Positions 57,641 through 64,000 of a DNA stretch of 64,000 nucleotides are shown here, one piece after another. A model generated the notes under the pieces. That model was not told the DNA's origin, did no database searches, and saw only the letters and a list, made by a program, of their open reading frames with translations. A program made the position numbers and the translations under genes. Source of the stretch: Nitrogeniibacter mangrovi (GTDB taxonomy: Bacteria; Pseudomonadota; Gammaproteobacteria; Burkholderiales; Rhodocyclaceae); assembly GCF_010983895.1 (NCBI RefSeq), contig NZ_CP048836.1, positions 4,172,645 through 4,236,644 of the forward strand, written 5' to 3'. Position 1 is the stretch's first letter; each line of letters starts with the position of its first letter.

Positions 57641-58518
57641 TCAGCGATCAGGTCGCGCAGATAGGTGGGATACATGAAGGCGGCGCAATGGGTGTCCGCA
57701 TTGTAGTACTGCAGGTGGTCGATGGCGCGTTCGGAAAGGCGCCGGGTCACGGCGGCACCGTCCAGGGTTGCCGGGTCGGTGGCGTCGCTGGCACAGGCCA
57801 TGCCCCACAGACTGCCGTAGAGCGGAATGTAATGGAAGTGCGGGCGCACATGAGCAAAGACGCGCCGCAGGCGGCCGAGCAATTCGCGCACGCGATCGGG
57901 CTGGTAGACCGGCGCACCGAGGTGGAGGCTGATGGCACCCTGTGGCGTCATCAGCGCCTTGCACTGGGCGAAGAACTCTTCGGTGTACAGATCGGCCGCC
58001 GGGCCGATCGGGTCGGTGAGATCGAGCACCACCAGATCGAAGCGCTTGCCTTCTTCGGGCGCGACGACCCGTACGTAGTGCAGGCCGTCCTCGATACGCA
58101 GGGTGAGGCGCGGGTCGTCGAGCGCGCCGTTGTGGACGCAGGCCAGATGCGCGCGGGCGATGTCGACCACCTTGCCGTCGAGCTCGACGAGTACCGCCTC
58201 TTCCATGTCCGGGTACTTGAACAGCTCGTCCACCGAGCCGCCGTCACCGCCGCCGATGACGAGCGCCCGGCGCGGGGCGTCCATGGCGATAGCCGGAACA
58301 TGGATGAGGTTCTCATGGTAGAAGAACTCGTCCCGCTCCGAGGTCATGAAGAAGCCATCGAGCCGGAACAGCTTGCCGAAATGCGGCGTGTCCCAGACCT
58401 CGTAATGCTGGTACGGGGTGTCGCCTGCTTCGATGAGCCGGCCCTTCACGAGGTAGTGACCGGCTTGGTCGTTGAGCGGCTCGATGAGCATGTCGTCGGG
58501 CTTGGGGGCCTCGCTCAT
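57637..58518 (-). CDS. speE: Polyamine aminopropyltransferase (spermidine synthase)
   Basis: 293 residues with the GGGDGGSVDEL decarboxylated-SAM site, HYEVWDTPHFGKLFRLDGF, and the catalytic-loop Asp in LDLTDP. It transfers an aminopropyl group from decarboxylated SAM to putrescine. It is next to speD, which makes that donor, forming a spermidine-synthesis pair. AGGAGG precedes the ATG. Confidence 0.95.
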   Translation of the reverse strand: MSEAPKPDDMLIEPLNDQAGHYLVKGRLIEAGDTPYQHYEVWDTPHFGKLFRLDGFFMTSERDEFFYHENLIHVPAIAMDAPRRALVIGGGDGGSVDELFKYPDMEEAVLVELDGKVVDIARAHLACVHNGALDDPRLTLRIEDGLHYVRVVAPEEGKRFDLVVLDLTDPIGPAADLYTEEFFAQCKALMTPQGAISLHLGAPVYQPDRVRELLGRLRRVFAHVRPHFHYIPLYGSLWGMACASDATDPATLDGAAVTRRLSERAIDHLQYYNADTHCAAFMYPTYLRDLIAE

Positions 58519-58529
58519 GATGCGCCTCC

Positions 58530-58922
58530 TCAGGCGGCAGCGGCGAGCGGCAACTCCCCGCGCATGATGTCCTGGGCCTGGATCTGACCGGGCTTGAGCA
58601 TGGCGACGAGTTTGTCGTACACCGCGCGGGCGCGGTCGCTGTTGTCACGCGAGAAATTGCACACGTAGATGTCCAGCGTGACGGCTCCGGTTTCCGGCCA
58701 GGTGTGGATCGCCACATGTGATTCGGCGAGCACCACGGTTCCGGTCACGCCGGCCTGTTCGCCAGTGTCGTGCGTGAACTGGTAAAAATACGCGCCCAGG
58801 GGCGTCAGCCCCGCGTCCTGGCAGAACTGGACACACTTGCTCTCCAGGACGTCCCGGTCCAGGAGAAACTTCGGATTGCACTCACACTGATAGAGATCGG
58901 CGATGAGATGAAGACCTTGCAT
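58530..58922 (-). CDS. speD: S-adenosylmethionine decarboxylase (pyruvoyl-dependent)
   Basis: 130 residues, a small bacterial SpeD. The self-cleavage site is the Glu-Ser pair in LAESHVAIHTWPE; Ser becomes the pyruvoyl cofactor. It decarboxylates SAM to the aminopropyl donor used by SpeE, 11 bp downstream. The ATG at 58922 is preferred over a TTG at 58955. Confidence 0.92.
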   Translation of the reverse strand: MQGLHLIADLYQCECNPKFLLDRDVLESKCVQFCQDAGLTPLGAYFYQFTHDTGEQAGVTGTVVLAESHVAIHTWPETGAVTLDIYVCNFSRDNSDRARAVYDKLVAMLKPGQIQAQDIMRGELPLAAAA

Positions 58923-58993
58923 GGCATCCCCATCCACAAAGGATTGAAAAAACACGCAATTTTATCACCCCGACGCCCCCAGGGGCAGCCTTT

Positions 58994-59009
58994 TGTTCCA
59001 CGTGGAACC
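58994..59009. other. parS-like site 1
   Basis: TGTTCCACGTGGAACC differs from the parS consensus (TGTTTCACGTGAAACA) mainly at one symmetric pair, and equals a form common in pseudomonads. It lies between speD and the TSUP gene. Confidence 0.8.
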
Positions 59010-59031
59010 ACGCGGTGCGATTGCGTCGGGA

Positions 59032-59793
59032 TTACAGCAGTTCGTAAGCCATCTTCGCGATCAGCGCGACCACGACGGTGATGAAGATCCGGCGAACGAA
59101 TCCGGCACCGTGCCGAAGTGCGAGCGTGCTTCCCGTGACGGCGCCGGCGATGTTGGCGACAGCCATCGCGAGTCCGACCGACCAGAGCACCGCGCCGGTG
59201 AACGCGAAGAAGGAAATGGCGGCGAGGTTGGTGGCGAAGTTGAGGATTTTCGCGGTGGCGGACGCCCGCAGGAAATCCATGCCCAAAAACCGGATGAGCA
59301 GGAAGATGAAGAAGCTGCCGGTGCCCGGGCCGAGAAAGCCATCGTAGAATCCGACGCACAGGGCGATGGGGATGATTCTGGAGAACCCTTGCCTGTGCCC
59401 CAACGCGACGGCCGGCGTGGTGCCGAAATTCTTGTTGCGAAAGGTGTAGGCTGCGACCGCGATCAGCAGGACGAGTACCAACGGGCGGACGATCGTCGGG
59501 TCGAGATAGCTGACCATGCGTGCGCCCCACCAGGCGCCGAACAGGGCGCAGCCGGCGCCGATGAGCACCAGATTTCGGTCGAGCGCGATCCGGCGGGCGT
59601 ATTGGACCGATGCCGTCCCGGTGCCGAAGATGCTCGCGATCTTGTTGGTGCCGAACAGCGTGGCGGGCGGCTGGCCGGGGAGGAGCGAGAACAGCAACGG
59701 TACCTGGATCAGGCCGCCGCCGCCCACGACCGCATCGACGAAGCCGGCGCCGAAGGCACCGGCCAGGAGGGCGAACAGGGTCCATTCACTCAT
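59032..59793 (-). CDS. TSUP-family (TauE/SafE) membrane transporter
   Basis: 253 residues with about seven membrane segments and repeats GFVDAVVGGGGLIQVPLLFS and GFYDGFLGPGTGSFFIFLLI, as in YfcA-like TSUP proteins. Substrate unknown; some relatives move sulfite or organosulfonates. The gene lies between two parS-like sites. Confidence 0.87.
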   Translation of the reverse strand: MSEWTLFALLAGAFGAGFVDAVVGGGGLIQVPLLFSLLPGQPPATLFGTNKIASIFGTGTASVQYARRIALDRNLVLIGAGCALFGAWWGARMVSYLDPTIVRPLVLVLLIAVAAYTFRNKNFGTTPAVALGHRQGFSRIIPIALCVGFYDGFLGPGTGSFFIFLLIRFLGMDFLRASATAKILNFATNLAAISFFAFTGAVLWSVGLAMAVANIAGAVTGSTLALRHGAGFVRRIFITVVVALIAKMAYELL

Positions 59794-59807
59794 GGGTGCG
59801 TGCGCGA

Positions 59808-59823
59808 TGTTTCACGTGAAACG
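59808..59823. other. parS-like site 2
   Basis: TGTTTCACGTGAAACG matches the parS consensus TGTTTCACGTGAAACA at 15 of 16 positions. It lies eight bases after the mnmE stop, about 815 bp from site 1, near the probable origin. Confidence 0.85.
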
Positions 59824-59830
59824 TGAACCA

Positions 59831-61183
59831 TCACTTTCCGATGCAGAAGCGGGAGAAGATTTCGCCGAGCAGATCATCCGGCGTGAACTCCCCGACGATG
59901 TCGCCCAGCGCTTCGTGGGCGCGACGCAATTCCTCGGCCATGAGTTCGAGTGCGTCGGTGCGTGAGAGCGCCGCGACCACATGATCAAGGGCATGATCCA
60001 GGGCGGTGAGGTGGCGCTTGCGCGCCAGATAGGTGTCTTCGGCGTGCGGATGCCAGCCGGCGACGGCGAGCAGCTGGTCGCGCAACAGGTGGACACCTTC
60101 CCCGGTCTTGGCCGACAGACGAATGTGGACCGGATGCTCGGGACTCTCGTGGGCCTCGCCGACATGTCCGACCAGGTCACACTTGTTCGATACGGTGATG
60201 CGGGGGATGCCCGCCGGCAGCCGCTGATCGATTTCGTGGTCCGCCGCCGTCAGGCCGGTGCGCGCGTCCACCAGGCGAAGAATCACGTCGGCCCGTTCGA
60301 TCTCCTTCCAGGTGCGCTCGATGCCGATGCGTTCGACCGCGTCGCCGGTGTCGCGCAGCCCGGCGGTGTCCACGATGTGTAGCGGAATGCCGGCGATCTG
60401 GATCGTCTCTTTGAGCGCGTCCCGCGTGGTGCCGGCGATGTCGGTGACGATCGCCCGCTCCTCGCCGGCGAGCTGGTTGAGCAGGCTCGACTTGCCGACA
60501 TTCGGCTGCCCGACCAGCACCACATGCAGCCCCTCGCGCATGATCGCGCCCTGGCGCGAGCGGTCGATCAGGTCGGCGAGCGCGGTGCGGATCGCCTCCA
60601 TGCGCGGGATCGCGCGTGCCGATTCGAGGAAGTCGATTTCCTCTTCCGGAAAATCGAGCGTCGCCTCGACCAGCATGCGCAGCGTGATGAGCTGATCCTG
60701 GATGTCGTGGATGGCGCCGGAAAAGGCGCCGCTCAGGGAGCGCACCGCGGAGCGCGCGGCGGCGGTGGTGGACGCTTCGATGAGGTCGGCGACCGCCTCG
60801 GCCTGGGCGAGGTCGAGCTTATCGTTGAGGAAGGCGCGCTGGGTGAATTCACCGGGTTCGGCGAGCCGGGCACCGAGCGCGAGACAGCGCTCGAGCACCA
60901 GCTGGAGGACGACCGGTCCCCCGTGCCCCTGCAGCTCGATGACGTCTTCACCGGTGAAGGAGTGTGGCGCGGGGAAGTAGAGCAGCAGCCCTTCGTCGAT
61001 CATCTGCCCGTCCTCATCGAGGAAGGGGCGGAAGTGGGCGTAGCGTGGAGTGGGGAGGGTGCCGCCGTTCAGGCGGGTGGCAAGGTCGGACAGACCCGTG
61101 CCGGAGATGCGGACGATGCCGACGCCACCGCGCCCGGGCGCGGTGGCGATGGCGGCAATCGTGTCAGGTCTTCTTTCCGCCAC
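59831..61183 (-). CDS. mnmE: tRNA uridine-5-carboxymethylaminomethyl GTPase
   Basis: 450 residues: N-terminal tetrahydrofolate domain ([20 protein letters not shown]), helical domain, and a G domain with [20 protein letters not shown] and SNKCDLV. It ends with the diagnostic C-terminal CIGK. With MnmG it modifies U34 of tRNAs. The GTG start overlaps the end of yidC by 20 bases, so translation is coupled. Confidence 0.94.
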   Translation of the reverse strand: MAERRPDTIAAIATAPGRGGVGIVRISGTGLSDLATRLNGGTLPTPRYAHFRPFLDEDGQMIDEGLLLYFPAPHSFTGEDVIELQGHGGPVVLQLVLERCLALGARLAEPGEFTQRAFLNDKLDLAQAEAVADLIEASTTAAARSAVRSLSGAFSGAIHDIQDQLITLRMLVEATLDFPEEEIDFLESARAIPRMEAIRTALADLIDRSRQGAIMREGLHVVLVGQPNVGKSSLLNQLAGEERAIVTDIAGTTRDALKETIQIAGIPLHIVDTAGLRDTGDAVERIGIERTWKEIERADVILRLVDARTGLTAADHEIDQRLPAGIPRITVSNKCDLVGHVGEAHESPEHPVHIRLSAKTGEGVHLLRDQLLAVAGWHPHAEDTYLARKRHLTALDHALDHVVAALSRTDALELMAEELRRAHEALGDIVGEFTPDDLLGEIFSRFCIGK

Positions 61184-62822
61184 TTTCGATCATGCGGGTG
61201 ATCTGCCATTGCTGGGCAATGGACAGGGTGTTGTTGACCACCCAGTACAGCACCAGACCGGCGGGGAAGAACAGGAACATGAAGGTGAACACGATGGGCA
61301 TGGCCATCATCACCTTGGCCTGCATCGGGTCCGGCGGCGTCGGGTTGAGGCGCTGCTGGATGAGCATCGAGATGCCCATGATGATCGGCAGGATGTAGTA
61401 CGGATCCTTCACCGACAGGTCGGTGATCCAGCCCAGCCACGGCGCCTGGCGCATCTCGACGCTGCCCAGCAGCACCCAGTACAGGGCGATGAAGACGGGA
61501 ATCTGAACCACGATCGGGAGGCAGCCGCCCAGCGGGTTGATCTTCTCCGTCTTGTAGATCTTCATCATCTCCTGCTGCATGCGCACCTTGTCGTCGCCGA
61601 ACTGCTCCTTCATGCGTTGCATGCGCGGGCCGAGGGTCCGCATCTTCGCCATCGACTTGTACGAGGTGGCCGACAGCGGGAAGAAGATCGCCTTCAGGCA
61701 CACGGTGACCAGGATGATGGCCCAGCCCCAGTTGCCGGTCAGCTTGTGGAACCACTGCAGCACCCAGAACAGCGGCGCGGCGATCACGGTCAGCCAGCCG
61801 TAGTCGACCACCAGGTCGAGGCCCGGCGCGATCGCCTTGAGCTTGTCCTGCTCCTGCGGACCGGCGTACAGCTCGGTGCTTACGGTCTGCTGCTGGCCGG
61901 GAGCGATCTCGGGCACCGGCAGGATCATGCCGGCGGTGTAGAGGTTGTTGCCGATCTTGCGGGCGAAGTACTCACGCTCGACGCCTTCCTTGGGGATCAG
62001 CGCGCTCACGAAGTAGTGCTGGATCATGGCTACCCAGCCGTTGTCCGCCTTCTTCGGATACTTCGCGTCGCCGTCGGCGATGGCGTCGAACTTCACCTTC
62101 ATGAACTTGTCCGCCTCGGTGTAGAAGGCCGGGCCGGTGAAGGTGTGCGCACCCATCGCCTTCACGCCCTCGGCGGGGTCGCCGTCGCGCTGGAGCTGGA
62201 AGTAGGCGTCGGTCTTGAGCGGCTCGGTGCCGTGATTGGCGATCTCGTAGCTGACGTCGATCTCGTAGCTGCCGCGGGTGAAGGTCAGCACCTTGGTCAC
62301 CGCGATCCCGTTCACCTCGGGTGCCTTGAGGCGCACCTGCAAGGTGTCCTGTCCGGCGGCGAGCGTCGGGTTGCCCGCCGGCAGCTCGAAGCGCGTCTTG
62401 TGGTTGGGCAAGCCCTTGCCGGTCAGGCCGCCCTGGGCGGTGTAGATGTGATTGCCGCCATCGTCCAGGAGCACGAAGTTCTTGCTCTTGTCACCGGTGG
62501 CCTTGTGGTGGGTCAGCTCCAGATGAACGATGTCACCACCCTCGGCCGAGATCCGGGCCACGAGCATGTCGGTGGTTACGGTGATGGTCGGCGCCGTACT
62601 GGCCGGGCGCTTGCCCGTGGGGACGTCGCCGCTGGTGCCCACCGGCGTGCTCGCCTGCGGGATGCTGGCGTCGGTGGCCGTCGCATGCGCGCCGGGGGCG
62701 CCGGCGGCCGTGGTGGGCGTCACCGGTGCGGCGGGCGGATTGTTGTGCTTCATCCAGCCTTCCCACAGCATGAACAGGGAAAAGCCGAAGATGAGGGTGA
62801 GGATGAGACGTCGATTGTCCAT
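61164..62822 (-). CDS. yidC: Membrane protein insertase YidC
   Basis: 552 residues: an N-terminal signal-like membrane helix, a Pro/Ala-rich linker, a large periplasmic domain (about 70-340), then five conserved helices with the hydrophilic Arg ([20 protein letters not shown]) in the groove and [20 protein letters not shown]. It inserts and folds inner-membrane proteins with or without Sec. It is the third of a conserved rpmH-rnpA-yidD-yidC run. Confidence 0.96.
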   Translation of the reverse strand: MDNRRLILTLIFGFSLFMLWEGWMKHNNPPAAPVTPTTAAGAPGAHATATDASIPQASTPVGTSGDVPTGKRPASTAPTITVTTDMLVARISAEGGDIVHLELTHHKATGDKSKNFVLLDDGGNHIYTAQGGLTGKGLPNHKTRFELPAGNPTLAAGQDTLQVRLKAPEVNGIAVTKVLTFTRGSYEIDVSYEIANHGTEPLKTDAYFQLQRDGDPAEGVKAMGAHTFTGPAFYTEADKFMKVKFDAIADGDAKYPKKADNGWVAMIQHYFVSALIPKEGVEREYFARKIGNNLYTAGMILPVPEIAPGQQQTVSTELYAGPQEQDKLKAIAPGLDLVVDYGWLTVIAAPLFWVLQWFHKLTGNWGWAIILVTVCLKAIFFPLSATSYKSMAKMRTLGPRMQRMKEQFGDDKVRMQQEMMKIYKTEKINPLGGCLPIVVQIPVFIALYWVLLGSVEMRQAPWLGWITDLSVKDPYYILPIIMGISMLIQQRLNPTPPDPMQAKVMMAMPIVFTFMFLFFPAGLVLYWVVNNTLSIAQQWQITRMIESGGKKT

Positions 62823-62854
62823 CGGGAGCGAGACCGTTTTATCTGGTTATCAGG

Positions 62855-63064
62855 TTAGGGGACCGGGTCGTGACCACCGGCGCACCAGGGGTGGCAGCGC
62901 GCGACCCGTTTGGTCGCCAGCCAGCCGCCCTTGAGCGCGCCGTAACGTTCGATGGCCTCGACCGCATAGGTCGAGCAGCTCGGCGTGAAGCGGCAGTTGC
63001 TGCCCAGCATCGGGCTGATCGCGTAGCGATAAACCTTGAGCAGGAGCAGCAGCAGTGTCTTCAT
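62855..63064 (-). CDS. yidD: Membrane protein insertion efficiency factor YidD
   Basis: 69 residues. The conserved [16 protein letters not shown] carries paired Cys residues. An amphipathic membrane-associated protein that helps YidC-dependent insertion. The start overlaps the rnpA stop (ATGA). Confidence 0.94.
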   Translation of the reverse strand: MKTLLLLLLKVYRYAISPMLGSNCRFTPSCSTYAVEAIERYGALKGGWLATKRVARCHPWCAGGHDPVP

Positions 63065-63423
63065 GCCGGCAGCCGCCGTAGCAAGTCTGCCAGATCATTG
63101 TGAAGACTGGTGCGCGACGCACCGATGATGGGGCGATTGAGCCGCACCACCAGATCGAGGCAGGGCAGTTGGGCACGCCGAAGGCGGAAGCCTTCGCGCA
63201 CGATGCGCTTGACCAGGTTGCGTTGCACGGCGCGGCGCGCAAGCTTCTTGGCGACCACCACGCCCAGGCGCGCGGTCGGCAGGGCATTGGGTCGATAGTG
63301 CACGATCAGGAAGCGCCCCTTGATGGCGCGCCTAAAAGCAAAAACGGATGAGTACTCATCCGTTTTTCGCAATCGGTATGCGTCGCGGAAGCACTGATCG
63401 GCATCCGGCGACCCGCTCGCCAC
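63061..63423 (-). CDS. rnpA: Ribonuclease P protein component
   Basis: About 120 residues: [20 protein letters not shown] followed by [20 protein letters not shown] and [13 protein letters not shown], the conserved RNR-type RNA-binding signature. It supports the catalytic RNA of RNase P in tRNA 5' processing. The GTG at 63423, which overlaps the rpmH stop, gives a normal length; a GTG at 63483 would lie inside rpmH and is less likely. Confidence 0.9.
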   Translation of the reverse strand: MASGSPDADQCFRDAYRLRKTDEYSSVFAFRRAIKGRFLIVHYRPNALPTARLGVVVAKKLARRAVQRNLVKRIVREGFRLRRAQLPCLDLVVRLNRPIIGASRTSLHNDLADLLRRLPA

Positions 63424-63424
63424 G

Positions 63425-63559
63425 TCAGACGGCGAGGCGGTGACGACCCTTGGCGCGACGGGCACGGATGACGGCGCGACCACCGCGGGAACGCATGCGG
63501 ACCAGGAAACCGTGGGTGCGCTTGCGCTTGACGACGGAGGGCTGATAGGTACGTTTCAT
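63425..63559 (-). CDS. rpmH: 50S ribosomal protein L34
   Basis: 44 codons, an Arg/Lys-rich protein beginning [20 protein letters not shown] and ending HRLAV. L34 is a small, essential large-subunit protein. It is the first gene of the leftward rpmH-rnpA-yidD-yidC-mnmE run and is preceded by a clear sigma-70 promoter. Confidence 0.97.
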   Translation of the reverse strand: MKRTYQPSVVKRKRTHGFLVRMRSRGGRAVIRARRAKGRHRLAV

Positions 63560-63592
63560 GATGACTGGCCAGTAAGTTGAGTCAAACGGAGA

Positions 63593-63621
63593 ATTTCATC
63601 CTAATTACCTTGTTTTGTCAA
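63593..63621 (-). promoter_or_regulatory. Sigma-70 promoter of rpmH
   Basis: On the minus strand: TTGACA (63616-63621), a 17-bp spacer, TGAAAT (63593-63598). The -35 is perfect. It lies about 35 bp before the rpmH ATG. Confidence 0.8.
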
Positions 63622-64000
63622 CGTTTATTCCCCTCCGGGCCGACGTTCGGCGGGATCGGGTGTGAAGGCCCCGTTCGTCGCCCGATGCGCGGGTGCATGA
63701 TGCGTGAGGCATCGCGCGGGGTGGCGATGGCGCCCGGCGACCCGGCGGCGGGCCTTGCCGCACAGGAGCGTGCGTCCATGCGGGGCGTTGGCCGCAGGCC
63801 GGGTTTCCGACGCTTCCACCTGTGGATAACTTCCGCCCGGCGAGGTAGAATGCTCGCTTGCCGCCGTGGTTTGAGACACTGAATTGACGGCCCGCGAGAG
63901 GTCAGAGGCGGAATCCCGAGAGCAGAGTTGCAAGGCGGTCGCCTGCCGGCGACCGGCGAGCCGATCGAGTTTCCGTACCTACAAGAATGCATCCGCACCC
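63622..64000. promoter_or_regulatory. Probable dnaA promoter / edge of oriC region
   Basis: A perfect DnaA box (TGTGGATAA, 63821-63829) lies about 20 bp upstream of a candidate -10 (TAGAAT, 63846-63851) pointing right, as in self-regulated dnaA promoters. dnaA itself must start beyond the window. Only one perfect DnaA box is visible here; the rest of any origin lies further right. No gene was found. Confidence 0.6.

Noticed and set aside
62855..63287. A longer reading frame across yidD and rnpA
   Set aside because: It is out of frame with both conserved proteins.

Overview
The window is a continuous piece of a GC-rich betaproteobacterial chromosome, most likely Rhodocyclales (Azoarcus/Thauera/Zoogloea-like). 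The evidence is the EarP/EF-P arginine-rhamnosylation pair, a PEP-CTERM exported protein, RdgC, the run rsmB-DUF4390-ntrY-ntrX-trkA-trkH-hemE-priA, and the origin-proximal run rpmH-rnpA-yidD-yidC-mnmE at the right edge. The right end lies next to oriC/dnaA: rpmH is transcribed leftwards from about 63.6 kb, a perfect DnaA box lies at 63821, and two parS-like centromere sites flank a transporter gene at 59.0 and 59.8 kb.

Layout. (1) 1-6074: a signalling block with a multi-PAS hybrid histidine kinase (5' end outside the window), an HD-GYP response regulator and a Ycf46-like AAA ATPase. (2) 6076-6865: ten tandem copies of a 79-bp GC-rich unit. (3) 7106-9873: 5-oxoprolinase genes pxpB-pxpC-pxpA and a small lipoprotein. 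(4) 9971-15187: a membrane-anchored pseudokinase, a frameshifted luciferase-like oxidoreductase, a J-domain protein and a PPOX-family flavoprotein. (5) 15343-18975: an accessory island made of a decayed IS110/IS1111-type remnant and five leftward gene cassettes separated by recognisable integron attC sites, with no integrase in the window (a CALIN-like array). The cassettes encode a uracil-DNA-glycosylase-like protein, a HEPN-domain protein, an Imm8-like immunity protein, a small membrane protein and an unknown protein.

(6) 19257-33333: housekeeping and stress genes (srkA, a frameshifted terC, a sirtuin, a glutamine amidotransferase, a PEP-CTERM protein, a BaiN-like flavoprotein, mscS), a two-gene PAS plus chemoreceptor set resembling a split aerotaxis receptor, rdgC and rsuA. 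(7) 33326-44035: a TauE/SafE transporter, earP-efp, a LysR regulator divergent from the formaldehyde-detoxification pair adhC/fghA, ampG, a SMUG1-like glycosylase, a small gene behind a perfect sigma-54 promoter match, a ROK kinase and a MOSC protein. (8) 44061-63559: a long leftward series containing priA, hemE, two tandem trkH paralogues plus trkA (potassium uptake), ntrX/ntrY, rsmB, speE/speD (spermidine synthesis), a TSUP transporter, mnmE, yidC, yidD, rnpA and rpmH.

Most genes are ordinary core functions. The parts that stand out are the integrase-less cassette array, the 79-bp array, the pseudokinase, the degenerate NtrX, the divergent second TrkH, the split aerotaxis pair, and two sigma-54 promoter matches in front of small uncharacterised genes. 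Two single-base frameshifts sit in short G/C homopolymers and may be sequencing errors. No tRNA or rRNA genes, CRISPR arrays or integrase genes were seen.
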